A stretch of DNA of 64,000 bases from Kitasatospora gansuensis (GTDB lineage: Bacteria > Actinomycetota > Actinomycetes > Streptomycetales > Streptomycetaceae): positions 7,316,001 to 7,380,000 of the forward strand of contig NZ_JACHJR010000001.1 of assembly GCF_014203705.1 (NCBI RefSeq). Direction: 5' to 3'. How positions within the stretch are numbered: position 1 is the stretch's first letter; each line of letters starts with the position of its first letter. The notes beneath the pieces are model-generated. The model worked only from the letters and a program-made list of their open reading frames with translations, had not been told where the DNA came from and searched no databases. A program made the position numbers and the translations under genes. This document shows, piece after piece, positions 41,803 to 49,975 of the stretch.

Positions 41803-43155
41803 ATGAACAAGCACCGCTTCCGCCGTTCCGTCGGTACCTGCCTCGCCGGAGTCCTCGCCGCAGCGGGTCTGCTCGGCGTCGTGCCCGCGCACGCCGCGCC
41901 GACCGCGTCCGGCGGGTCGCTCTCCGTCCTGACGTACAACGTGGCCGGGCTGCCCCAGGTGCTGTCCAGCGCCTCCACGGACCGGCAGACGAGCACGACC
42001 GCGATAGGTCAGCGGATCGCGCCGTACGACCTGGTGCACGTCCAGGAGGACTTCAACTACCACGCCGCCCTGTACGCGGCCGACGCACACCCGTACCGCA
42101 CCGCGACCAGCGGCGGCGCGGGCATCGGCAGCGGCCTCAACACCCTCTCCGGATCGGCCTACGACGGCGACGACTTCGAGCGGGTGCGGTGGAACGACTG
42201 CCAGCTCGACTCGGGTGACTGCCTCACCCCGAAGGGCTTCACCTTCATGCGGGTGCGGCTCGCCGAGGGCGTGTACCTGGACGCGTACAACCTGCACGCC
42301 AACGCCGGTACCGAGGACGGCGACGAGAAGGCCCGGGCCGCGAACCTCGCCCAGCTCACCGCGTTCATCAAGACCCACTCGGCGGGCAACGCCGTGCTGG
42401 TGATGGGCGACACCAACACCCGCTACACCCGGGCGGCCGACACCATCGCCGCCTTCGCCGCCGACAACCGGCTCACCGACCCCTGGGTGACGCTGGAGCA
42501 CGGCGGCGTGGCGCCGAGGCCCGGCGCCGACCCCCTGCTGTGCGACCCGAACGCGGTGACGGACACCTGCGAGGTCGTCGACAAGGTCCTCTACCGCGGC
42601 AGCCGGCTGGTCTCGCTCACCGCCACCTCGTACGCCAACCGGCACGCCGACTTCCTGGACCCGGCCGGCAAGATGCTCTCCGACCACGACCCGATCGCCG
42701 TCGGGTTCTCCTGGAGCCGGAACCCGGCCTACCAGGCGAGCGAGCAGTACGGCGGCCCGCACGGCGACTACTACACCGACATCGACCGGGTCGCGCCGGG
42801 CGCCGGGGTGTCGGTGGTCGGCCTGCGCGCCGGATCGCGTCTCGACCAGGTCGGGCTCACCCTCGCGGACGGCACCGCCCTGACCCACGGCGGCACCGGG
42901 GGCACCGCCTCCTCGCTCACGCTGGCGAGCGGCGAGTACCTCGACTCGGTCGCGCTCTGCCAGGGCCAGTACAACGGCCGGACCCGGATCTTCTCCGCCA
43001 AGTTCACCACCAACCTGGGCCGTTCCCTGGCGGGCGGCGCGACGACGTCCGACTGCGTCACCAGGACCGCGCCGGCCGGGTGGCAGATCGCCGGGTTCAC
43101 CGGCCGCGCCGGCGACAACGTCGACAAGCTCGGGCTGATCTACACCCAGCGCTGA
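41803..43155 (+). CDS. Secreted endonuclease/exonuclease/phosphatase with jacalin-like lectin domain
   Basis: A 450-residue secreted protein. The signal peptide ends near residue 31 (PAHAAP). The EEP catalytic domain covers residues about 38-305: LSVLTYNVAGLPQV, HVQEDFNYHAAL (metal-binding Glu), NAVLVMGDTNTRY (Asp and Asn of the active site) and MLSDHDPIAVGF (catalytic SDH). The C-terminal 140 residues (GAGVSVVGLRAGSRLDQVGL) are a jacalin-like beta-prism sugar-binding domain. It may be a secreted phosphodiesterase, sphingomyelinase-like enzyme or nuclease aimed at glycosylated surfaces. The next gene encodes another secreted phosphatase. Confidence 0.85.
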   Translation: MNKHRFRRSVGTCLAGVLAAAGLLGVVPAHAAPTASGGSLSVLTYNVAGLPQVLSSASTDRQTSTTAIGQRIAPYDLVHVQEDFNYHAALYAADAHPYRTATSGGAGIGSGLNTLSGSAYDGDDFERVRWNDCQLDSGDCLTPKGFTFMRVRLAEGVYLDAYNLHANAGTEDGDEKARAANLAQLTAFIKTHSAGNAVLVMGDTNTRYTRAADTIAAFAADNRLTDPWVTLEHGGVAPRPGADPLLCDPNAVTDTCEVVDKVLYRGSRLVSLTATSYANRHADFLDPAGKMLSDHDPIAVGFSWSRNPAYQASEQYGGPHGDYYTDIDRVAPGAGVSVVGLRAGSRLDQVGLTLADGTALTHGGTGGTASSLTLASGEYLDSVALCQGQYNGRTRIFSAKFTTNLGRSLAGGATTSDCVTRTAPAGWQIAGFTGRAGDNVDKLGLIYTQR

Positions 43156-43173
43156 CCCGCCGCCCCACACTCT

Positions 43174-43203
43174 CCCCGGTCCGGGCCGCCACCCGGGCCG
43201 GGG
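43174..43203. terminator. Hairpin between the two secreted phosphatase genes
   Basis: CCCCGGTCCGGG and CCCGGGCCGGGG form a 12-bp stem with one wobble pair and a 6-base loop, 19 bases after the upstream gene. It probably ends or attenuates that transcript. Confidence 0.5.
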
Positions 43204-43252
43204 GTACGTACGTCCCCACGAGGCGTCCAGAGGACGCCACAGGAAGAAGAAC

Positions 43253-45178
43253 ATGAACGAGCAGAACGCCATGGGCCGCCGCCGATTCCTGCGGACCTCC
43301 GCCGGTACGGCAGCCGGCCTGTTCGCCGTCCCGACGGCCCTGGGCCTGCTGACGGCCCCTCAGCAGGCGGTGGCGGCCGAGCAGGGCGCCGCCCCGGCGG
43401 CCTTCGTCGACGCCTACACGACCAACACGATGGCGGACCTCACCCCGGAGGGGAACGCGGCGGTCCGCATCCTCACCGGAATGAACCGGGTGTGGAAGAC
43501 CGGGCCCACCTGGAACACCGGCTCGCCGCTGATGGCCGAGATCCTCCGCGCCAACATGGACTACTGCGCGAGGGTCACCGCGCGGCGGACCGCCGCGCAG
43601 GCCCGGGAGGCGTTCATCTACGACCGCCAGCACCAGAGTTACGCCGTCATCGCGGGGCTCGGCCCGCTCGCTGAGCCGTACCGGACCGGCGCCAGGGCCG
43701 TCACCTCCATCACCACGGCACCGGATGGCACCCCGCCCGCGAAGATCGACGACGCCGTCCCGGCGGGCGCGCCCGCGGGCGCCGCCCTCGGGCCCGGCGC
43801 CGAGGACTCCGAGCTGGGGTCGGTGGTCCGGCTGGTCAACACCGTGCGCGGCCCGTACGCCTCCGGCAACCCCTCCAAGTACGCCTACCGGTACCCGCGG
43901 CCCTGGCGTTCGAACCGGGACAGCGCGGTGGTCCCGACCGGTGCGACGGACGCCCTCGGCTTCCCCGTCTACCAGTCCGAGGTCATCGTCGCGCCGCAGC
44001 TGCTGCGTCAGCGCAGCACCTCCCCGGCCGACGACGGCGGCTTCGTGAGCGGGCACACCAACGCCTTCCACCTGGCGGCGATCGCCCTCGCGTACGCGGT
44101 GCCCGAGCGCTTCCAGGAGCTGATGGCGCGGGCGAACGAGCTCAGCCACACCCGCATCCTGGCCGGCATGCACTCGCCCGTCGACGTCATCGGCGGCCGC
44201 ACCCTGGCCACCGCCCTCGCCACCGCGACCCTCGCCGACCCGAAGAACGCCGAGCTCAAGGCGGCCGCCCGGGCCCAGGCGGCCGCGTACCTCCAGGCGC
44301 ACACCGGCTCCACGGCCGACACACTCCAGTCCTTCGCCCACTCGGCCGGCCCCGGCAGCGACCCGTACGCCGACCGGGAGACCAACGCGCGGAACGTCAC
44401 GCCCCGGCTGACCTACATCCTGCAGCGGCACGGCCGGGAGATCCCGATGACCGTGCCCAAGGGCGCCGAGGTGCTCCTGGAGACCCGCCTGCCCTACCTG
44501 GACGCCGCGCAGCGCCGCGAGGTCTGCCGGACCACCGCGCTCCCGTCGGGCTACGTGCTGCTGGACGGCCCGGAGATGTGGGGGCGACTGAACCTGTTCG
44601 CCGCCGCGGACGGGTACGGCGCGTTCGACCAGGACGTGTGCGTCACCATGAACGCCGCCGACCGCGGCTTCTCGGCGGCCGACGCCTGGCGCCACGACAT
44701 CGGCGGCTGCGGCGGCCTCACCAAGCAGGGCACCGGGACGCTGACCCTCAGCGGCACCAACCGCTACACCGGCGGCACCGTGGTCGCGGCGGGTGTCCTC
44801 ACCGCCGCCTCGCGCGACGCCCTCGGGCGCGGTGACGTCGAGGTCCGCGGCGGTACGTTGCGGCTGGACGTCACCCGGGGCGGGGTCCGGATCGGCGGCG
44901 ACTACCGGCAGTCGGGCGCGTCCGAGCTGGCGGTGACGATCCATCACCCGCACGCTCCGGCAATGGACGTCCGGGGGCAGGTGACCCTGGAACGCGGCGC
45001 GCGGCTCTCCGTCCGGCTGGCCGACACGCGGGGGCTCGGGCGGGAGGCGCTGGTGCCGGTCATCGGCGGCGGTCCGATCCAGGGCGAGTTCGCCACCGTG
45101 ACGGTCGACGCCGAGGGCTACCGGGCCGTCCCGGTCCGCACCTGGGCGGGCCTCTCGCTCCGGCTGACCCGGCGCTGA
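43253..45178 (+). CDS. Tat-exported PAP2-family phosphatase with autotransporter-like beta repeat
   Basis: A 641-residue exported enzyme. The Tat signal (GRRRFLRTSAGTAAG, residues 8-22) ends near residue 42. The vanadium-haloperoxidase/PAP2 domain (about 60-370) has KYAYRYPRPWR, DGGFVSGHTNAFH (SGH motif) and HTRILAGMHSPVDVIGGR (catalytic His). It is followed by a domain with LTKQGTGTLTLSGTNRYTGG, a passenger-associated transport repeat (PATR) normally found in autotransporters, and a beta-helical tail. Probably it acts outside the membrane on phosphomonoesters. The AGGAAGAAGAAC ribosome binding site supports the start. Confidence 0.85.
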   Translation: MNEQNAMGRRRFLRTSAGTAAGLFAVPTALGLLTAPQQAVAAEQGAAPAAFVDAYTTNTMADLTPEGNAAVRILTGMNRVWKTGPTWNTGSPLMAEILRANMDYCARVTARRTAAQAREAFIYDRQHQSYAVIAGLGPLAEPYRTGARAVTSITTAPDGTPPAKIDDAVPAGAPAGAALGPGAEDSELGSVVRLVNTVRGPYASGNPSKYAYRYPRPWRSNRDSAVVPTGATDALGFPVYQSEVIVAPQLLRQRSTSPADDGGFVSGHTNAFHLAAIALAYAVPERFQELMARANELSHTRILAGMHSPVDVIGGRTLATALATATLADPKNAELKAAARAQAAAYLQAHTGSTADTLQSFAHSAGPGSDPYADRETNARNVTPRLTYILQRHGREIPMTVPKGAEVLLETRLPYLDAAQRREVCRTTALPSGYVLLDGPEMWGRLNLFAAADGYGAFDQDVCVTMNAADRGFSAADAWRHDIGGCGGLTKQGTGTLTLSGTNRYTGGTVVAAGVLTAASRDALGRGDVEVRGGTLRLDVTRGGVRIGGDYRQSGASELAVTIHHPHAPAMDVRGQVTLERGARLSVRLADTRGLGREALVPVIGGGPIQGEFATVTVDAEGYRAVPVRTWAGLSLRLTRR

Positions 45179-45217
45179 CCCTGTCGGCTGAGGTCGAGCC
45201 GACGAGTCGTCAGTTCC

Positions 45218-45257
45218 CCTGCTGTCACCCGTTGTTGGTGGACCGGGTGGCAGCAGG
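45218..45257 (+). terminator. Terminator of the PAP2 gene
   Basis: CCTGCTGTCACCCG and CGGGTGGCAGCAGG form a 14-bp stem with one wobble pair around a 12-base loop, 40 bases past the stop codon. Confidence 0.6.
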
Positions 45258-45338
45258 ACTCGAACAGACTGTCGGTACGAGTCGGTACGATCTTCCGGAC
45301 CGGCGGGCGACGGGCCCGTCGAGGGAGGGGGTATCGCC

Positions 45339-47069
45339 ATGCGTGTCAACCGTCGGGTGGGGCTGGGGGCGGCCGGAGTCGTACTGCTGGGCGGGCTGCT
45401 GCCGGTCCAGGCCGCGAGTGCGGCACAGTTGCCGGCCACATTGCAGCTGGAGTGTGAGACCGCCAATCCGGACATCAGGGTTCCGTGGTCGGCCGACCGC
45501 CCGTTCGAGCTCGCGGGCGGGGTGGACTACAACCGGGTCTGCGTGGCCTTCATTCACAACCTGCCGCCCGCAGGTCTGGCGGGCCTGAGGGCGAGTTACA
45601 CGATCTCCGCCGAGTCCGTCACCGCCAGCGGCTACACCGCGCAGCAGCTCTCCCGGACGATCGTGATGAACGCGGCCATCACCGACGGGGGCGGTCTGCA
45701 GAGCGCCGAGACCTGGCCGTGGAAGGTGAACGGCGACGGCTCGCTGACGATGGAGTCCCCGGTGTTCAGCGTCCTGCCGCACGGCCCCGGGACGACCGCC
45801 AACGGCGCGATCACCATGCAGTTCTCGGCCGGCTCCGGCCTGCGGTCGGCCCAGCTGCCGGGCCAGTTCAAGGTCACCGGCGCCCAGGGCACGGTGCAGG
45901 CCGGCGGCGGTCTGCACTACGTCGCCGACGGCAAGAGCTTCCCCACCGGCACCGCCGGGACGTTCAAGCCCGTCACGCCGGTGCGCGCCCTGGACACCCG
46001 GTCCGCGATCGGCGCCCCCCAGGCCCCGGTCGGCCCGAACGGCGAGGTCACGCTGCAGATCGCGGGTGCCAACGGCATCCCGGCCACCGGCGTCACCGCC
46101 GTGGTCCTGAACGTCACGGCCACCAACGCCACCCAGAACAGCTACGTCACGGTCTATCCGCACGGCCAGAGCCGCCCGACCGCCTCGAACCTCAACTTCA
46201 CGGCCGGTCAGACCGTCCCGAACCTGGTCACCGTCCCGGTGGTGGACGGCAAGATCACCCTCTACAACGCCGCCGGGACCACCGACCTGGTCGGCGACAT
46301 CGGCGGCTACTACACCTCCGCCGGCACCGGCTCCCGCTTCACCACCGCCGGGCCGACCCGGGTGATGGACACCCGGTCCGCGATCGGCGTCCCCAAGGCC
46401 CCGGTCGGCCCGGGCCAGGAGGTCACCCTCCAGGTCGCCGGGCAGAACGGCGTGCCCGCGACCGGCGTGACCTCCGTCGTCCTGAACGTGACCGCGACCC
46501 AGGGCACCACCGGCGGGTACGTCACGGTCTACCCGCACGGCCAGAGCCGCCCGACCGCCTCGAACCTCAACTTCACGGCGGGCCAGACCGTCCCGAACCT
46601 GGTTTCGGTGCCGGTGGTGGACGGCAAGGTCACCTTCTACAACGCCGGCGGCTCCACCGAGCTGATCGCCGACCTGGCCGGGTACTACTCCGGCACCGGC
46701 TCGGTCTTCGTGCCCACCGGCCCGACCCGCGCGCTGGACAGCCGCAACGGCACCGGCGGCGTGCACGCCCCGATCCAGGGCGGCAAGAAGGTCAACGTCC
46801 CGATCGACAGCTGGAGGAACGGCGTCCCGCCGTTCGGCGCCACGGCCGTCGCGCTCAACGTCACCGCCACCAACGCCTCGACGGCCGGCTACGTCAGTGT
46901 CTTCGGCGGCAAGCAGGCCACGCCCAGCTCCTCCAACCTCAACTTCACGGCGGGCCAGACCGTACCGAACGCCGTGATCACCCCCGTCGGCGGAGGAGTG
47001 TGGTTCTTCAACGCCGCGGGCAACGTCGACCTGGTCGCCGACGTCGCGGGCTACTTCACCGCGAACTAG
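45339..47069 (+). CDS. Secreted triple-repeat surface protein
   Basis: A 576-residue secreted protein of unknown function. The signal peptide ends about residue 28 (AASAAQ). A unique N-terminal domain (about 30-205) has a Cys pair. Three copies of a domain of about 120 residues follow. Each opens with RALDTRSAIG-like sequence, has VTAVVLNVTATN and PTASNLNFTAGQTVPNLV, and closes with DLVADVAGYY-like sequence. The repeat is common in streptomycete secreted proteins, sometimes beside proteases or lytic enzymes. No catalytic motif is visible; a beta-propeller or adhesin-like role is inference. Confidence 0.75.
   Translation: MRVNRRVGLGAAGVVLLGGLLPVQAASAAQLPATLQLECETANPDIRVPWSADRPFELAGGVDYNRVCVAFIHNLPPAGLAGLRASYTISAESVTASGYTAQQLSRTIVMNAAITDGGGLQSAETWPWKVNGDGSLTMESPVFSVLPHGPGTTANGAITMQFSAGSGLRSAQLPGQFKVTGAQGTVQAGGGLHYVADGKSFPTGTAGTFKPVTPVRALDTRSAIGAPQAPVGPNGEVTLQIAGANGIPATGVTAVVLNVTATNATQNSYVTVYPHGQSRPTASNLNFTAGQTVPNLVTVPVVDGKITLYNAAGTTDLVGDIGGYYTSAGTGSRFTTAGPTRVMDTRSAIGVPKAPVGPGQEVTLQVAGQNGVPATGVTSVVLNVTATQGTTGGYVTVYPHGQSRPTASNLNFTAGQTVPNLVSVPVVDGKVTFYNAGGSTELIADLAGYYSGTGSVFVPTGPTRALDSRNGTGGVHAPIQGGKKVNVPIDSWRNGVPPFGATAVALNVTATNASTAGYVSVFGGKQATPSSSNLNFTAGQTVPNAVITPVGGGVWFFNAAGNVDLVADVAGYFTAN
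45969..47066 (+). repeat. Three in-frame repeats of about 360 bp
   Basis: Units start near 45969, 46350 and 46720. Units 1 and 2 are nearly identical in DNA over the stretch encoding YVTVYPHGQSRPTASNLNF (46144 and 46519 onward), while unit 3 is more diverged. The first two therefore arose recently or are homogenised by recombination. Confidence 0.7.
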
Positions 47070-47084
47070 TCCGGATACCTGAAG

Positions 47085-47119
47085 AGCAGCGGGCCCGGCC
47101 GTCGGCCGGGCCCGCTGCT
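47085..47119. terminator. Bidirectional terminator between convergent genes
   Basis: AGCAGCGGGCCCGGCC and its perfect complement form a 16-bp stem with a 3-base loop, ending 9 bases before the GH43 stop codon. Confidence 0.8.
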
Positions 47120-47128
47120 GTCGGTCCG

Positions 47129-48604
47129 TCAGGACAGGGTCCAGTTCTGGCTGGTGGCGCGAGCACCGGTGCTGCTCTCCTGGGCCACCGCGACGCCCTG
47201 GGTGGTCGAGCCGCCGGTGCCGATGGTCAGGCCGCTGGCGATGTTGACCAGCGCGTACTTGCTGCCGGTGAGGCTGCCGGTGAGGTCCAGCGCCCACTGC
47301 TGGTTGGTGCCGCCGTTGCAGGTCCACTGCTGCAACTGCACACCGGTGGCGGTCGACCTGCCGGGAACGTCCAGGCAGAGTCCGCTGCTGACGCCGGCCA
47401 GGGTGTAGACGTTGTCCGCCACCTTGCTGAGCGTCCACTTCTGGTTGGCCCCGCCGGTGGCCGGCCACTGGATGATCGCGCCCCCGTTGGCGGTGGAGTT
47501 GCCGGACACGTCCAGCAGCATCGAACTGGCCGCGTTGGTCAGGGAGTAGGTGCCGGGGGAGGGGATTCCGCTGCCGGCCGACCAGGTGCCCGCCGCCGTG
47601 TCGAGGGACCAGCTGGGGTACTGGCCGAGGTTCACCGTCGTCCCCCGGATGGTCAGCGGGAGCCAGATCAGCTTGGAGTTGCCCAGGTCGCCGGTGTCCC
47701 AGCGGTCGCCCGCGTAGAGGTACGTGGTGCCCGCGGAGCCCTGGACGGTGATGATGTTGGCCGTCTGGCTCGCGTACGTGTTGGTGCCGGGAGCGGCCAG
47801 GTTCTTCCAGGACGACCACGGTCCGCTCAGGGAGGTGGCGGTGGCGTAGACGTTGTCGTTGAGGTTCCAGCCCGTCAGGTGCGACCCCAGCATGTAGTAG
47901 GTGCCACCGACCTTCACCAGGGCCGGGGACTCGATCGGGCCGCCGCCCATCAGGACGACCGCGCTGTCCACCGAGAGGTAGTCGGCGGAGAGCTTGTCGA
48001 TCCGCAGGCCGCCGCTGTTGCGGTCCTCGGTCAGCAGGTAGCCGGTGCCGTCGCTCTCCTGGAACAGACCCAGGTCACGGCTGACGTTGCCCAGCGGGCG
48101 GAAGCTGCCCCGGTAGGTGTACGGGCCGCAGGGGGTGCTGCTGGTGGCCACGCCGGCTTTCGCGTCGGAGTAGTCGGCGTTGTCGATGTGCAGGTACATC
48201 ACGTACGTGCCGGTCGAGGCGTTGTGGATGACCTTCGGCCGCTCGACGATCCGGTTCGGCCCCAGATCTCCGCTGCTCTGCCTGGTCAGCGCCGCGCCCT
48301 GGTAGGTCCAGGTGCCGAGGTCGTTGGAGGTGTAGCAGGGGATGTTCTGGAACGAGGTGTCCGTCGAGTTCCGGCCGGTCTTGTCCTCGCCGAAGCCGTA
48401 CCAGGTGCTCCCCGCCTTGACGATGCCGAGCCCGTGCAGTTGGAGTGCGTTGCCGTTCTGGTCGGTGCGGGCGGCGCCCAGGGTGAATCCCACCGAGGCC
48501 GCGTGGGCCTCCGCGGCGGGCAGCAGCACCGTCCCGAGGGTGGCCAGCAGGGCAAGAAGCCACCGGCTGATCGGGCGACGGTTGCGTAAAGGGCTGGGGT
48601 ACAA
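47129..48604 (-). CDS. Secreted GH43 exo-beta-1,3-galactanase-like enzyme with ricin-B (CBM13) domain
   Basis: A 491-residue secreted enzyme. I use a TTG start preceded by AGAGGTG; the signal peptide (RWLLALLATLGTVLLPAAEA) follows. The five-bladed domain has GLGIVKAGSTWYGFGEDK, RIVERPKVIHNASTGTYVMY, SRDLGLFQESDGTGYLLTED and GGGPIESPALVKVGGTYYML. These are hallmarks of the GH43_24 group of exo-beta-1,3-galactanases acting on arabinogalactan. The C-terminal 150 residues are a ricin-B trefoil with QKW/QQW repeats. It lies beside the FadR regulator, and its upstream region shares a motif with the fucosidase gene, so it belongs to the same regulon. Confidence 0.82.
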   Translation of the reverse strand: MYPSPLRNRRPISRWLLALLATLGTVLLPAAEAHAASVGFTLGAARTDQNGNALQLHGLGIVKAGSTWYGFGEDKTGRNSTDTSFQNIPCYTSNDLGTWTYQGAALTRQSSGDLGPNRIVERPKVIHNASTGTYVMYLHIDNADYSDAKAGVATSSTPCGPYTYRGSFRPLGNVSRDLGLFQESDGTGYLLTEDRNSGGLRIDKLSADYLSVDSAVVLMGGGPIESPALVKVGGTYYMLGSHLTGWNLNDNVYATATSLSGPWSSWKNLAAPGTNTYASQTANIITVQGSAGTTYLYAGDRWDTGDLGNSKLIWLPLTIRGTTVNLGQYPSWSLDTAAGTWSAGSGIPSPGTYSLTNAASSMLLDVSGNSTANGGAIIQWPATGGANQKWTLSKVADNVYTLAGVSSGLCLDVPGRSTATGVQLQQWTCNGGTNQQWALDLTGSLTGSKYALVNIASGLTIGTGGSTTQGVAVAQESSTGARATSQNWTLS

Positions 48605-48672
48605 GGTTTCACCTCTGCAAGGAGAACGGAACCGACCAGAACCAACCGAGATCGAACACTCTCGACGGTTCA

Positions 48673-48701
48673 GCAAAACGCCGGTCGCGGGTCCATGTCA
48701 A
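48673..48701 (-). promoter_or_regulatory. Possible sigma-70-type promoter of the exo-galactanase gene
   Basis: On the minus strand a consensus TTGACA (48696-48701) is followed after 17 bases by TTTTGC (48673-48678). The -10 is weak. It lies about 70 bases before the start codon and downstream of the two CATCGGATC motifs. Confidence 0.35.
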
Positions 48702-48719
48702 GGCTCGTGCACACAGAAC

Positions 48720-48732
48720 GATCCGATGAATC
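48720..48732. promoter_or_regulatory. Fucose-island motif, copy 1
   Basis: GATCCGATGAATC (reverse complement GATTCATCGGATC) lies upstream of the exo-galactanase gene. It is one of four copies of GANNCATCGGATC in this island. Confidence 0.7.
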
Positions 48733-48778
48733 CCCGGAGTTGAGTGCCGGTCAGCCCAACTGGTCGCTCAGCGAGGGA

Positions 48779-48791
48779 GAAACATCGGATC
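48779..48791. promoter_or_regulatory. Fucose-island motif, copy 2
   Basis: GAAACATCGGATC lies 59 bases from copy 1, in the opposite orientation, just after the regulator gene. The two may form a cooperative operator. Confidence 0.7.
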
Positions 48792-48810
48792 TCGTCGTCG
48801 CCGCGACGCG

Positions 48811-49611
48811 CTACCCGAACAGGCGGCGCTGGATCTCCCGTCGGTAGTCCTCCAGCGTCCGGTCGAGGTGGATCACCGTGGCCGCGGCCGCCTCCTCGGG
48901 CCGGCCGTCGCGGATCGCCCGGTAGATCGCCTCGTGCTCCTCGACCGCGGCCCTGGCGGCATCGCCGAGCATGTCGTGGATGCCGATGGCGCTGGACTGC
49001 CGCTGCAGTCGACGGGCGTCGCGTACGGCGCTGAGCAGGAAGGTGTTGTGCGCGGCGGTGGCCACGGCGGTGTGGAAGTCGTCGTCCGCCTGGTTGAAGA
49101 TGTCGACCTGCTCGTGTTCGACCCCGTGCCGGCACTGCTGCATGGCGACCTCGATGGTGCGCAGCTCGGCCGGCGTGGCCCGGGTGGCCGCCAGACTGCT
49201 GGCGGCGGTCTCCTGAACCTTGCGGAATTCGAACAGCATGAGGACGTGGTCGAGGTCGACGGGGCGGAAGAAGCCGCCCCAGCGGCTGGTGATGAGCATG
49301 CCCTCGTCGTCCGCGACGAACAGACCGCGCCCCTTGTGGGCACGGACCCGGCCGAGCGCCGAGAGGATCTTCACGGCCTCCCGCACCACCGCCCTGCTGG
49401 TGTTGAGCGTCTTGGCCAGGTCGTGCTCGGTGGGCAGCCGGTCGCCCGCCACCAGGCGTTCGCCGGCGATGTACTCGAGGATCTGCTCCGACACGATCTC
49501 GTACCCGGGCCGGTAGTCCCGCCGCTCCTCGCCCGAGCCGTTCACGGCTGCTGCGACGGCGGGGGTGGCCTGCCCGGGCAGGGCCGTTCCGGTCGTGGGC
49601 GTGTCGTTCAT
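48811..49611 (-). CDS. FadR-type GntR-family transcriptional regulator
   Basis: A 266-residue regulator. The winged helix-turn-helix covers residues about 38-105 (GDRLPTEHDLAKTLNTSRAV, then GRVRAHKGRGLFV). The all-helical FCD effector domain covers about 120-255, with metal/ligand residues in FNQADDDFHTAVATAAHNTF and EEHEAIYRAIRDGRPEEA. It stands between the exo-galactanase gene and the divergent import/catabolic operon. A 17-bp palindrome of the FadR type lies upstream. It most likely controls the island in response to the deoxysugar or its acid; the effector is inference. Confidence 0.85.
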   Translation of the reverse strand: MNDTPTTGTALPGQATPAVAAAVNGSGEERRDYRPGYEIVSEQILEYIAGERLVAGDRLPTEHDLAKTLNTSRAVVREAVKILSALGRVRAHKGRGLFVADDEGMLITSRWGGFFRPVDLDHVLMLFEFRKVQETAASSLAATRATPAELRTIEVAMQQCRHGVEHEQVDIFNQADDDFHTAVATAAHNTFLLSAVRDARRLQRQSSAIGIHDMLGDAARAAVEEHEAIYRAIRDGRPEEAAAATVIHLDRTLEDYRREIQRRLFG

Positions 49612-49686
49612 CTGTCCTGCCTCCGGGCTGACTGGCGCGAGGGTTCATTGATCGCTGTGGAGCTGGCTCATCGTACCGCAGGCATT

Positions 49687-49703
49687 GATGAGTACTACTC
49701 ATC
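49687..49703. promoter_or_regulatory. FadR/GntR-type palindrome GATGAGTACTACTCATC
   Basis: Two perfect 8-bp arms flank a central C, and the core GT-N3-AC is the FadR-type consensus. It lies 75 bases from the regulator start and in front of the divergent operon. Its CTCATC half is also present in one of the CATCGGATC motifs. Confidence 0.7.
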
Positions 49704-49826
49704 TGCCAAAGATTATCGGTGTGAATCGACCAGTGAGTCGTAACAAAGGCTGTTATCTCGGGCATAAGGTCGTTGTGTCGACGGGGAGTCGGTCCAAAGG
49801 TGTCCGGAATGAGCCTGTGAAAACCC

Positions 49827-49857
49827 TTGACGGCTCTCTCGATAGGGCGGCTAATTT
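49827..49857 (+). promoter_or_regulatory. Possible promoter of the import/catabolic operon
   Basis: TTGACG is followed after 19 bases by TAATTT in an unusually A/T-rich patch about 120 bases before the binding-protein gene. The spacing is long, so the assignment is tentative. Confidence 0.4.
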
Positions 49858-49975
49858 ATTCCACCAAGGGCGGCAGTGGAACGGCAGCCCTCCGTACCGA
49901 CGGCGGAGCGGGATGGCCCGGCGTCGACCCACCCCACCTCCCGACCTGGTCGGGGCCTCTGCAGTGGAGTCGTTC

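Noticed and set aside
45969..47066. Long direct repeats as a CRISPR array or mobile element
   Set aside because: The repeats are about 360 bp, in frame, and encode tandem protein domains; there are no short spacers, cas genes or transposase.
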